From NORP240 sp038134485 (GTDB taxonomy: Bacteria > Pseudomonadota > Gammaproteobacteria > Pseudomonadales > Pseudohongiellaceae), in the NCBI GenBank assembly GCA_038134485.1, contig JAYPVG010000008.1, forward strand, positions 43,587-107,586: a stretch of 64,000 nucleotides of DNA, written 5' to 3'. A model generated the notes under the pieces. It was not told where the DNA came from. It ran no database searches and was given only the letters and a program-made list of their open reading frames with translations. The first letter of the stretch is position 1. Each line of letters opens with the position of its first letter. Made by a program: the position numbers and the translations under genes. Shown here piece after piece: positions 56,134-64,000 of this stretch.

Positions 56134-57648
56134 ATGGGTAAAGCCGAAAAAATATTTGCTCTACTGAGCGAGAACACGTCCTCTGCTGAGCTCTGGCGGG
56201 CTCTTGCACTTGCTATTCACCATTCGCGGGAGGCAAAAAAAACAGAAATAGTTCAACGTATTAGATCAATGCCTCTTGATTCGCCTTTTGAGCATTTTCT
56301 CAAGAATACCTGCTTACACTTCATAGACAACACTGCGATTTCTCCAACCGATATCGCAAAAGCGCTTAGTTTGGAATTGCCAGCAGAGCTTCTAATGACC
56401 TGGGTCAACCTCACTTGGGTAACCGCAATATCCCAATCAAAATCCCACCAGGAATTTCATAGAATCTTTACCGAACACGACGTTTTTCGTATTCAGTCGT
56501 ATTTAGCCTCGAAACTTTCACTATCAAGATCTGCTGGACGGTCTACCTCGAATAGAATAGCTATCATTACGCCACAATTAGCCAATAAGCGTCATGGACC
56601 AACGGTTTTCGCTTTAGGATTGGCTAGCCTTCTAAACAAAAATGGTATGAACACCGCTATTTATGCGAGTCAGGATACGGAGATTCCTTTTAATAATCTG
56701 TACTCAGGCTCTCCGAGGTTTTTGAAAGCAGAAAAAGTTACAAGGCCTGATATACTCGTTCGGCACGGTAGAACCAGGGTTGTAGTGAGTGATGGAACGG
56801 TACCACTTCGCGAACGCTATAACGATTTGTTGGAAAAGATCGCAGACTTTGATCCGAGGATATGTTTTTTCGCAGGCTTCGCATCACCTCTCGCCCATAA
56901 AGTCTACGAGCAATATCCATTGGTGGGACTGTCGACACACTCCATGAATCCGCCTGTACCTGTAGACACCCTATTGACCCCAAAAGATTCAGACAGCGAA
57001 AGCGAACCATCAGATAGCCAATCGCCCTCATATAGTGCTATACATTTTCCCTACAGATTCTGGCCAAAGGATGACGCACCGCGGTTTTCTCGTTCCAAAC
57101 TTGGGATTCCGGAGTCCGCGGTGGTGGTTACAACTGCCAGTTTTCGCTGCAACATCGATCTGCCTCCCGGATTTACCAAGGAGTTTCTTCGATCCATACA
57201 AAGCAAGGCTGATATTTATTGGCTTGTGATAGGTGTCGGAGAGAAGGACACAATTAACGATCATTGCAACTTACAAAACGTAGTACTACATCCTCCCGTA
57301 GAACAATTGACCTCTATGCTTAAAATGTCGGATATCTATATGGCAGCTCCGTCGGTTGGAGGTGGAAATGCCGTTGTTGATGCAATGCAATTTGGATTAC
57401 CAGTCGTAGCGTTTGCAGGAACCGACGGCGGGGATAAGATAGGCGCTAGTGCTGTGAGAACCCCAGCCGAAGGTATTGAGCGCGTAGAAGAACTTTCTCG
57501 TGATGCAAAGTTGAGAGTAGAGGAAGGAAACAAAATGAGGGAATATTTCAGACATAATCTAGACATGACCAACCCTGCAGCTATAGAAGTCATAGAAAGA
57601 GCAATAAAAGAAGCCGAGCTGGCCTTCACTAAAAGAGTTAATAAATAG
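56134..57648 (+). CDS. GT-B-fold glycosyltransferase with N-terminal helical extension
   Basis: The protein has 504 residues. The first 150 are helical and unlike known catalytic domains, perhaps TPR-like. Residues about 155-500 form a two-domain GT-B enzyme: NRIAIITPQLANKRHGPT opens the first Rossmann domain, and PSVGGGNAVVDAMQFGLPVV is the nucleotide-sugar binding end of the second. Acceptor and donor cannot be read. The gene starts 81 bases after the giant gene, just beyond its terminator. This, together with a helical N-domain as found in protein glycosyltransferases, makes decoration of the surface protein possible. It is AT-rich compared with upstream housekeeping genes. Confidence 0.78.
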   Translation: MGKAEKIFALLSENTSSAELWRALALAIHHSREAKKTEIVQRIRSMPLDSPFEHFLKNTCLHFIDNTAISPTDIAKALSLELPAELLMTWVNLTWVTAISQSKSHQEFHRIFTEHDVFRIQSYLASKLSLSRSAGRSTSNRIAIITPQLANKRHGPTVFALGLASLLNKNGMNTAIYASQDTEIPFNNLYSGSPRFLKAEKVTRPDILVRHGRTRVVVSDGTVPLRERYNDLLEKIADFDPRICFFAGFASPLAHKVYEQYPLVGLSTHSMNPPVPVDTLLTPKDSDSESEPSDSQSPSYSAIHFPYRFWPKDDAPRFSRSKLGIPESAVVVTTASFRCNIDLPPGFTKEFLRSIQSKADIYWLVIGVGEKDTINDHCNLQNVVLHPPVEQLTSMLKMSDIYMAAPSVGGGNAVVDAMQFGLPVVAFAGTDGGDKIGASAVRTPAEGIERVEELSRDAKLRVEEGNKMREYFRHNLDMTNPAAIEVIERAIKEAELAFTKRVNK

Positions 57649-57654
57649 AACTAA

Positions 57655-58341
57655 ATGATTAACAAAGACTCGGAAAAAAATCTGGATAAGCCAATTGTTA
57701 TATTCGGCAACACTTCTTCTGCGAGCCTGGCTTGGTATTGTCTGAGTAATGATTCGGCCTACGAAATAGCCGCGTTCACTGTTGATGAAAAATACATTGA
57801 CGGTACCGAGTTGCACGGTCTGCAGGTGGTGCCATTCGAAAACATCAGCCAACATTACCCGCCCAACGGCTACCGAATGTTGATACCCGTTGGTTATCAA
57901 AGCATAAACTCACTGCGCAGAACCAAGTACGAAGAGGCCAAATCACTCGGGTATGAGTTCATCTCCTACGTCTCGAGCAAAGCCAGCATTTGGCCAAACA
58001 ACACAATAGGCGAAAATACGTTAATATACGAGGGGGCAATTATTCAGCCTTTCGCAAAGATAGGCTCTAATTGCATCATCCGCAGTGGAGCACATATTTC
58101 ACATCATTGCATTATAGAAGACCACTCCTTCGTCGCAGCAGAGGTTGCGATGGGCGGTGAGGTGGTTGTAGGAGAGCAATCCTTTCTTGGGGTCGGCTCT
58201 GTAATCAGAGACCGTATTCGAATTGCGCCGAAAACTTTTGTTGGTGCGGGTTCCGTTATTATACGAGACACAGATAAAAATGCAGTCTACGTTGGTAATC
58301 CGGGATTAAAACTTGAAGGCAAATTGGCCGAAGCATTATAG
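57655..58341 (+). CDS. Sugar O/N-acyltransferase, PglD/NeuD hexapeptide-repeat family
   Basis: The protein has 228 residues. An N-terminal small Rossmann-like domain (KPIVIFGNTSSASLAWYCL) is followed by a left-handed beta-helix with hexapeptide repeats (IGENTLIYEGAIIQPFAKIG, MGGEVVVGEQSFLGVGSVI). The likely catalytic histidine is in ISHHCIIEDHSF. Family members acetylate UDP-amino sugars or sialic acids using acetyl-CoA. With the aminotransferase two genes downstream it could form a PglE-PglD-like pair. The ATG follows the previous stop by six bases. Confidence 0.85.
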   Translation: MINKDSEKNLDKPIVIFGNTSSASLAWYCLSNDSAYEIAAFTVDEKYIDGTELHGLQVVPFENISQHYPPNGYRMLIPVGYQSINSLRRTKYEEAKSLGYEFISYVSSKASIWPNNTIGENTLIYEGAIIQPFAKIGSNCIIRSGAHISHHCIIEDHSFVAAEVAMGGEVVVGEQSFLGVGSVIRDRIRIAPKTFVGAGSVIIRDTDKNAVYVGNPGLKLEGKLAEAL

Positions 58342-58344
58342 GCA

Positions 58345-59199
58345 ATGGACATGAAAATTGGTGAGCCGATAATAATCAATCTTGCCTGCACTGGCGCTAT
58401 ACCCAAGAAAAAGCATGCTCCTCACGTTCCTACGAGTATCGAAGAGATAGTATCTGATATTGAGGTTGCAATAGGTCTGGGGATTCAGATGGTGCATCTA
58501 CATGCGCGAGATAGCGAGGAAAATCATAGCAACGATCCTGTGCTCTACGGCGAGATTATCTCGGGAATTCGCGGGTTAACCGGAGGTAAGGAGCTGATTG
58601 TTTGCGTTACGACAAGCGGGCGATTTGATTCTGAATTTGAAAGCAGGTCCAAGGTTCTTGACCTTGATGGAACACAGAAACCTGACATGGCAAGCCTGAC
58701 ACTAAGCTCGATGAATTTCATGACATCCGCCTCGGTTAACACACCCGAAACCATTCAGAGGCTGGCTGAAGCCATGTTAGCGAAAGGTATCAAGGCTGAA
58801 CTGGAAGTTTTCGATCTCGGAATGGCCAACTACATTAATGTGCTGGCAAGCAAAGGGTTAATCGAGCCGCCCTATTACGTCAATGTTTTACTTGGCAATA
58901 TAGCTGGCGCACAGTCCAAACTCAGCCATTTAATTGCAATTCTTGATAGTCTCCCCGAAAAATCTGTGGTAAGTATTGCGGGTCTTGGGGCGTTTCAATT
59001 CGAATCCAATGGTCTGGGATGCTTACTAGCTCACGGAGTTAGAACCGGGCTTGAAGATAATGTCTGGTTGGATAATGACAAAACCCAGCCTGCGAGCAAT
59101 GCGGTGCTTATAGAACGAGTGATCAAGATGGCCACGGCATTTGATCGACCTCTTTATTTAAAAGGTAAACTGAGAGAATTGTTGGGTCTGACACTGTGA
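58345..59199 (+). CDS. BKACE (DUF849) family beta-keto acid cleavage-type enzyme in a glycan cluster
   Basis: The protein has 284 residues. The TIM-barrel family motifs are present: MVHLHARD with the two zinc-binding histidines, and VRTGLEDN with the third ligand glutamate. Known members cleave beta-keto acids such as 3-keto-5-aminohexanoate with acetyl-CoA, giving acetoacetate and a CoA ester. Here it sits between an acetyltransferase and an aminotransferase, and its stop overlaps the next start (GTGA), so it is part of the pathway, perhaps making an unusual acyl or sugar precursor. The substrate is unknown. A second ATG at 58351 is possible. Confidence 0.85.
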   Translation: MDMKIGEPIIINLACTGAIPKKKHAPHVPTSIEEIVSDIEVAIGLGIQMVHLHARDSEENHSNDPVLYGEIISGIRGLTGGKELIVCVTTSGRFDSEFESRSKVLDLDGTQKPDMASLTLSSMNFMTSASVNTPETIQRLAEAMLAKGIKAELEVFDLGMANYINVLASKGLIEPPYYVNVLLGNIAGAQSKLSHLIAILDSLPEKSVVSIAGLGAFQFESNGLGCLLAHGVRTGLEDNVWLDNDKTQPASNAVLIERVIKMATAFDRPLYLKGKLRELLGLTL

Positions 59200-60353
59200 G
59201 CGACCCCTACATCGTCTTTGGCGCGCCGTATTTGAACGAGGAAGAGATAGCGGAGGTAATAGACTCCCTGAAATCCGGCTGGCTTGGAACCGGGCCGAAG
59301 GTCAGGCAATTCGAACAAGAATTCTCCCTCGCTCTCAATCTGAATGCTGAAAGCTTGGTTGCTGTAAGCTCTTGCACTGCCGCCCTGCATTTGAGCCTGA
59401 TCACCTCGGAAATCGGTCCCGGGGACGAAGTGATTACCTCTCCACTGACATTTGCTGCTACCGCGAATGCTATCATCTACACAGGGGCCACTCCGGTTCT
59501 CGTAGACATTGATCCCACTGCGCATACTATCGATTGTGATCTAATCGAGCGGGCGATAACCTCAAGGACAAGGGCGATCGTTCCTATACACTTTGCTGGT
59601 TATCCTTGCGACATGGGGAAAATTCTCCAGATCGCACAGCGGTATGGGTTGTCTGTTATTGAAGATTGCGCACATGCTCTTGAGACCCAAATGAACGGAC
59701 AGCAGGCTGGAAGTTTTGGGGATTACGGCTGCTTCAGTTTTTATGCAACCAAGGCCATTACGACTGGAGAGGGAGGAATCGTTTATTGCCAAGACCCATC
59801 TCATGCGCGAAAAATTAAAACTATGTCCTTGCAAGGAATGAGCCTCGACGCCTGGCAACGATTTTCCAGCTCGGGATATAAACACTATCAGGTTACTGAG
59901 CTTGGATTTAAATACAACATGATGGACCTGCAGGCGGCGATTGGGCTACACCAGCTGCGAAAAATGCAATCTTTTTATGAGAGACGAGCTGCTATATGGC
60001 GGCACTATCAGCTGGCTTTTGCCAAACTGCCCATAGCACGTCCGACGGAGATACAACCAGGCGTCAAGCACGGCTATCACCTATACACCATACAGGTCGA
60101 TTCGGAACGATGCGGGATCAACAGGGATCAACTTATCGAGAAATTGCATCTCAAAGGTATTGGTGCAGGCGTGCATTACTTACCGCTCAATCATCATCGA
60201 TACTACCAGGAAAAATTTGGCTGGAAGCCAGACGATACTCCTGTTGCAATGGCAGTTGGTAAGACCACACTGAGCTTGCCTCTGAATAATGGCTTGAAGC
60301 AAACTGACTTGGAAAGAGTTACCGAAGCAGTAATTGAATGCCTTGCCGGTTGA
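59196..60353 (+). CDS. DegT/DnrJ/EryC1/StrS-family sugar aminotransferase
   Basis: The protein has 385 residues and starts at a GTG overlapping the previous stop. Family motifs: SSCTAALHLSL, VIEDCAHALE, and FSFYATKAITTGEGG with the PLP lysine. The end NHHRYYQEKFGW and KTTLSLPLNNGL is typical. It would transfer an amino group from glutamate to a keto sugar nucleotide, as in synthesis of bacillosamine-like or perosamine-like sugars. No dehydratase partner is in view. Confidence 0.92.
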   Translation: MSDPYIVFGAPYLNEEEIAEVIDSLKSGWLGTGPKVRQFEQEFSLALNLNAESLVAVSSCTAALHLSLITSEIGPGDEVITSPLTFAATANAIIYTGATPVLVDIDPTAHTIDCDLIERAITSRTRAIVPIHFAGYPCDMGKILQIAQRYGLSVIEDCAHALETQMNGQQAGSFGDYGCFSFYATKAITTGEGGIVYCQDPSHARKIKTMSLQGMSLDAWQRFSSSGYKHYQVTELGFKYNMMDLQAAIGLHQLRKMQSFYERRAAIWRHYQLAFAKLPIARPTEIQPGVKHGYHLYTIQVDSERCGINRDQLIEKLHLKGIGAGVHYLPLNHHRYYQEKFGWKPDDTPVAMAVGKTTLSLPLNNGLKQTDLERVTEAVIECLAG

Positions 60354-60487
60354 GTTACTTTTTGAAGGTAATGGGTGAACCCCGCCCTGATGACTTGTTG
60401 AGGATCAACCGCAATCTCTGATCAGGGATATTGCAACAAAAATGCTCGCTAGAGTGCAGGGCAGTTGAGCGGCCGATAAGCTGTCCC

Positions 60488-60511
60488 TTAACTTGTTAAG
60501 ACTGATATAAT
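60488..60511 (+). promoter_or_regulatory. Extended -10 promoter with adjacent palindrome before the small DUF6447-like gene
   Basis: TGATATAAT (60503-60511) is a perfect extended -10. The 12-base palindrome TTAAC-TT-GTTAA (60488-60499) sits just upstream, where an operator could lie. It is 88 bases before the ATG at 60599. Confidence 0.6.
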
Positions 60512-60598
60512 TGCTGCTGTGAGAAACGCGACTTCCTGTGGCATACGGATAGTTATTGGCGAACAGATAGGCTGGATTTACAAAGTGAGGAAACATTG

Positions 60599-60811
60599 AT
60601 GGCGCAAATTACGATAGACGGTAAAGAATACGACTCCGAAAAATTGTCTGACGAGGTGAAAGCCAGAATTAATTCGGTTAGGGCGACAGACAATAAAATT
60701 GCGGAGCTGAACAGAGAACTTGCGATAGCCCAGACTGCCCGCAATAGCTATTTTGTTGCTCTCAAGGAAGCCCTCGACGACAAGCAGGATTCCGAAGTAA
60801 AAAAGAAGTAG
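60599..60811 (+). CDS. Small DUF6447-like protein
   Basis: The protein has 70 residues, beginning MAQITIDGKEYDSEKLSDEV. A short beta-strand opening is followed by two helices, with the heptad-rich NKIAELNRELAIAQTARNSY suggesting a coiled coil. A TTG just before the ATG is in frame but GTGAGGA places the ribosome site before the ATG. I recognise the pattern as DUF6447, a small family of unknown function often found near surface-glycan genes. It has its own promoter and terminator. It may be an adaptor or subunit for glycosyltransferases; no function can be assigned. Confidence 0.82.
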   Translation: MAQITIDGKEYDSEKLSDEVKARINSVRATDNKIAELNRELAIAQTARNSYFVALKEALDDKQDSEVKKK

Positions 60812-60883
60812 CCACAGGAAGAAAACTATCTGCTCTAACAAAAATAGCGCGATTCTTCGGCTCTGACTGAAGAGAAATTGAGG

Positions 60884-60920
60884 AAGCCCTTGATATGCTC
60901 AAAACTACAAGGGCTTTTTT
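60884..60920 (+). terminator. Rho-independent terminator after the DUF6447-like gene
   Basis: AAGCCCTTG (60884-60892) pairs with CAAGGGCTT (60908-60916), followed by a T-run. With the upstream promoter it makes the small gene a self-contained transcription unit. Confidence 0.88.
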
Positions 60921-61118
60921 ATTGATGCACCAATTAGTTCTCGCACCTCTTGGCCGCGGTGAAGCCTGAATGGTGTTAATAAATTGCCACTACATAATGC
61001 GTTCAACGAGTGAATAGTTTGACCGCTGAATGAACTTATGTGAGTGTCTCAGACTCCCACCCGGAGGGATTGGGGTCTGGTGAAAGATGAACGTGAACAA
61101 ACCTCATCGACATTAAGC

Positions 61119-62387
61119 ATGAAAATTCTATTCATTCATCAAAATTTTCCTGCGCAGTTTATGCATCTCGCGCCCGCATTGGTGCAACAGAATAACAATG
61201 TGATGGCTCTGGTTCCCAAAGGAAAAAGACCCGATAAATGGAAAGGGATTCCTATTTTAGCTTACCCCGTGGATAGACGAAGCACAAAGAATATACACCC
61301 TTGGTTAATTGACTTCGAAACCAAGATTATTCGGGCCGAGGCTGTTCTGAATGCCTGTTTGAAATTACGAGAGCAAGGGTATTCTCCGGATATCATAATT
61401 GCTCATCACGGTTGGGGGGAAAGTCTTTTCCTCAAGGATGTCTGGCCCCATGCGAAACTTGCGATTTATTGCGAATTCTTCTACCAGGCTCATGGATACG
61501 ACGTAGGCTTTGATCCGGAATTTCAGAGACAAAAAGGCAATATAGAACACGAATACGCCAGATTGCGGCTAAAAAACCTGAATAATCTGATGCATTTTGA
61601 ATTCGCGGATGCTGGTCTGTCCCCCACCTATTGGCAGGCTAGCTCTTTTCCAGAGCAGTTTAGAGACAGGATTAGCGTGATCCATGATGGAATCTTCACC
61701 GAAAAAATAAGACCAAACGATCAGGCCAAATTCCTGGTCCAAAAATCCGACGGGAGCAAGCTGACATTAACTCATGACGACGAGGTCATCACCTTCGTTA
61801 ATCGCAATCTGGAGCCTTACCGGGGGTTTCATATCTTTATGCGCAGCCTACAGGCACTCCTCGGTGAGCGACCTGACGCGCAGGTATTGATAGTGGGTGG
61901 TGAGGATTCCGGATATGGTGCTCGCCCTGACCCGAAAACTGGATGCAAATCCTGGAAAGAAGTTATGCTGAAGGAGCAGAAGGACAAACTATCTCGCGAG
62001 CAATGGAGCAGAATTCATTTCTTGGGACGGATTCCCTATCAAGACTATCTTTCAATGCTGCAAATTAGCTCTGTGCATGTTTATCTGACCTATCCATTCG
62101 TTTTAAGCTGGAGCCTGCTGGAATCCATGAGCGCTGGTTGCGCCATCGTGGCCAGTGATACCCCTCCTCTGCACGAAGCTATCAGTCATGGCGAGACAGG
62201 TCGTCTGTTCGACTTCTTCGATGCAAATAGGCTGACCGATGAGATTTGTGCCCTTCTGGAGAATTCAAAGGAGCGGGCCCGGCTTGGCGCCAACGCTCGG
62301 GAGTTCGCCGTTAACAATTATGATCTGCAAACGGTCTGTCTGCCAAAACAACTGCAATGGATACAGGAATTGGCGTCAACCGGATGA
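61119..62387 (+). CDS. Family 4-type glycosyltransferase
   Basis: The protein has about 422 residues. The start is ATG 61119, where MKILFIHQNFPAQF begins the GT-B domain; an upstream in-frame start at 61044 would add 25 unrelated residues. HHGWGESLFLKDVWPHAKL and the C-terminal FVLSWSLLESMSAGCAIVAS and TPPLHEAISHGETGRLFDFF mark the GT4 donor site with its conserved glutamates. It is a retaining enzyme acting in the cytoplasm. Sugar and acceptor are unknown, but context suggests surface polysaccharide or protein glycosylation. Confidence 0.92.
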   Translation: MKILFIHQNFPAQFMHLAPALVQQNNNVMALVPKGKRPDKWKGIPILAYPVDRRSTKNIHPWLIDFETKIIRAEAVLNACLKLREQGYSPDIIIAHHGWGESLFLKDVWPHAKLAIYCEFFYQAHGYDVGFDPEFQRQKGNIEHEYARLRLKNLNNLMHFEFADAGLSPTYWQASSFPEQFRDRISVIHDGIFTEKIRPNDQAKFLVQKSDGSKLTLTHDDEVITFVNRNLEPYRGFHIFMRSLQALLGERPDAQVLIVGGEDSGYGARPDPKTGCKSWKEVMLKEQKDKLSREQWSRIHFLGRIPYQDYLSMLQISSVHVYLTYPFVLSWSLLESMSAGCAIVASDTPPLHEAISHGETGRLFDFFDANRLTDEICALLENSKERARLGANAREFAVNNYDLQTVCLPKQLQWIQELASTG

Positions 62388-62816
62388 GCAGGCTCAAACA
62401 TCAATACCGGAGGTTTCATAACGAGTTACACCGGTGGGGAGAACGGGATTTTTAGAGCGAAAACCCTGATTAGGCTGTATTGATAACCGTAACTAGTTCC
62501 ACACTGCCAAAGCTTGACGGTGACCAACTGCCCTCGCTAAAAACCAAATTGCTGCCCGGAGCGTCTTAGTTGTGACATAGTGGTAAAGTATTCTTGTTCA
62601 GATATGGCAGTCTTTTTCGGAATGATTTTGCTATAAGACTCCCTTTGTTGAACCTGGCGTTGAATTATTGAGAAAATCACAGCCAAAAATGGAGTCGCGT
62701 GGACGGAGCGTAATATCCACATGGAGGGGGGTGACATAACGATGCGACAGACAGGGCGGGCGAGACAGATAGAACAGATCCCAACAAAGCAGTGGCCAAT
62801 AGATAAGAGGCTGACA
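62388..62816. other. 429-base region without a supported gene
   Basis: Short frames only. A TATAAG hexamer at 62632-62637 could be a -10 for the next gene but no -35 is seen. An in-frame upstream start at 62721 exists for the next gene but lacks a ribosome site. No repeat or strong hairpin was recognised. Confidence 0.45.
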
Positions 62817-63602
62817 ATGAGCCGACAAGGTACCATCGACAACCGACTAATACGCCCTTTTACCGCAGTATTAACTGCGACTCTTCTCGTGATCCTGCTA
62901 GCGCTGGCGATATCGTCAGGCTCATCTTTTGCCCAGACTCCTGCTGACACGATCCCGACAGAGCCGCAGGTTTTCTCCCTGTTTGGCGACGTGGACGCCT
63001 CCGGTTCTTCTGATCCTGACGACCGACCCACAGGCCGCAGAGGGCGGGCAGGCTCTACTTCCGGGACGAACGGGCCGGAATTCACTCTGGTGGGCACCTC
63101 CCGCATTGGGGACCGATACAGCGCCATTCTCAAGAACCGCGATCGCACGGAAGTGGTGGTGACCGCTCGTTCGGGGAGAAGTGCGAGCATTGAAGGCTAC
63201 GGACAGTTTTCTGTGTTGGACGTGGGGCCCGGACGGGTTTCCATCCAGTATCCCGACGATTCCTCCTGCGAGGACTACCTGGACCAAGGCGTCAGCTGCA
63301 ACCGTGCTGCCAATACTGCTTCTCTTGAACTTACCGTTAGCGATCCCATCCCTCGTGCCGTCATTTCTGCCAGGGAAGATGAAGCAGAGAACGATGTTTC
63401 GGCAGACGACGTAGAAGAATCAGAAGAGCCGGTGAATCCGTTTGCGGCAATGCGCGAACGGGCCCTGCAGAATGGCGATGCGCCTGAGTCGCCCCCCAAT
63501 CCAAGGCGGGGATTCACTCCGCGCCGTATCGATCCGGCCGATGTGCCGCCGGGCATGCGCATCGTCTCCACGCCCTTCGGCGACCGGTTGGTGCGCGACT
63601 AG
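62817..63602 (+). CDS. Periplasmic anchored protein with GspC-like core domain
   Basis: The protein has about 261 residues from ATG 62817, chosen because AGAGG precedes it by six bases; an in-frame start at 62721 is less likely. One membrane helix or uncleaved signal (AVLTATLLVILLALAISSGS) is followed by a disordered Gly/Arg/Asp-rich linker, a small beta domain (FTLVGTSRIGDRYSAILKN, EGYGQFSVLDVGPGRVSI, ASLELTV) and a proline-rich tail ending STPFGDRLVRD. Topology and the LVGTSRIGD-type opening recall the GspC/PilP HR domain, and gspC is missing from the T2SS run. This is a suggestion, not an assignment; the Cys pair (CEDYLDQGVSC) suits DsbA. Confidence 0.6.
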   Translation: MSRQGTIDNRLIRPFTAVLTATLLVILLALAISSGSSFAQTPADTIPTEPQVFSLFGDVDASGSSDPDDRPTGRRGRAGSTSGTNGPEFTLVGTSRIGDRYSAILKNRDRTEVVVTARSGRSASIEGYGQFSVLDVGPGRVSIQYPDDSSCEDYLDQGVSCNRAANTASLELTVSDPIPRAVISAREDEAENDVSADDVEESEEPVNPFAAMRERALQNGDAPESPPNPRRGFTPRRIDPADVPPGMRIVSTPFGDRLVRD

Positions 63603-63738
63603 CCGCCCGACTTTATTGAGTCGATTCACTCGGATGCTAGCTCGAATTTGAACAAGCACCGTGCCGCTGCGGGCTGGTAACTGGTAGACTTGTCGGTCTT
63701 CAGTCAAATGCAACAGGGCCAGCCTCGGGTCGCTTCCA

Positions 63739-64000
63739 ATGGCAGCTAGAGAACCAGTCACGCTGACAATTTCCATAGTCGTTTACTATTCGCCAAAGCA
63801 GCAGCTCGAAGCCCTGCTCGATTCGCTGCTGACCGCCCTGAACGCTTTGCCTGCCGCAGGCCTCGACGTGCTCGCGCATGTTAGCCTGGTGGATAACAGC
63901 GAGAAGCCGCATCTGAGCGCGAATGACTTCGATAGTCACCGCAAGCGCCTGCAGGCCAGCGGAGGATCTCTGCATCTGCTGACAGGCCACGGGAATGTGG
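63739..64000 (+). CDS. Family 2-type glycosyltransferase, 3' end cut by window
   Basis: The frame is open from ATG 63739 to the window end, 87 residues. TISIVVYYSPKQQLEALLDS is the opening of a GT-A fold, followed by SLVDNSEK with the nucleotide-binding aspartate and LLTGHGNV. The pattern matches rhamnosyltransferase-like GT2 enzymes that use dTDP- or UDP-sugars. It continues the glycan cluster. The rest of the gene, including the catalytic base, is outside the window. Confidence 0.75.
   Translation, partial: MAAREPVTLTISIVVYYSPKQQLEALLDSLLTALNALPAAGLDVLAHVSLVDNSEKPHLSANDFDSHRKRLQASGGSLHLLTGHGNV

Overview
The window looks like the chromosome of a marine-type gammaproteobacterium with moderate GC content. 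This is inferred from the tsaC-hemF-aroE block, the znuBC/znuA-polA-engB-cytochrome c4-dsbA neighbourhood, an aa3-type oxidase locus and a complete pseudopilin set of a type II secretion system. Gene styles are reminiscent of the OMG/Cellvibrionales-like groups, but no rRNA or species marker is present and I do not name a taxon. No tRNA, rRNA, CRISPR array or insertion sequence was found. There are two assembly gaps, 100 N at 45182-45281 and 30 N at 47640-47669, both inside one giant gene.

Positions 1-29900 hold conserved housekeeping genes. They comprise tsaC (partial), hemF, aroE and prlC, then a minus-strand cytochrome c oxidase operon (coxB with two fused haem-c domains, coxA, two subunit III genes, subunit IV). 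After these come cyoE and a SCO copper chaperone, the divergent zinc importer znuCB/znuA, polA with a degenerate proofreading site, engB, cytochrome c4 and dsbA. A ten-gene T2SS run follows in the order L-M-E-F-D-G-H-I-J-K, without C, N or O, and its secretin has a lipobox.

Positions 29950-56050 look like one cell-surface locus. On the minus strand are a Wzt/Wzm polysaccharide exporter, a small unknown protein, and a PrtD/HlyD/TolC type I secretion system. A CRP/FNR-family regulator follows. On the plus strand are a FecR-domain protein, a CHASE2 nucleotide cyclase, a TPR plus outer-membrane-barrel protein, and a giant acidic protein of roughly 4000 or more residues. The giant protein carries Calx-beta, 20-residue solenoid, RTX, Ig-like and cadherin-like segments. 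A near-consensus CRP box precedes the FecR gene and a perfect one precedes the giant gene. Each is centred exactly 41.5 bases upstream of the start predicted from a plausible -10 element. My reading is a cyclic-nucleotide-linked module controlling a type-I-secreted surface layer or adhesin, with the exporter and the downstream glycan genes probably making its anchor or decoration.

Positions 56134-64000 are AT-richer and carry glycan genes: a GT-B glycosyltransferase, a PglD/NeuD-like acetyltransferase, a BKACE-family enzyme, a DegT-type aminotransferase, a DUF6447-like small protein with its own promoter and terminator, a GT4 glycosyltransferase, a periplasmic protein with a GspC-like core, and the start of a GT2 glycosyltransferase.
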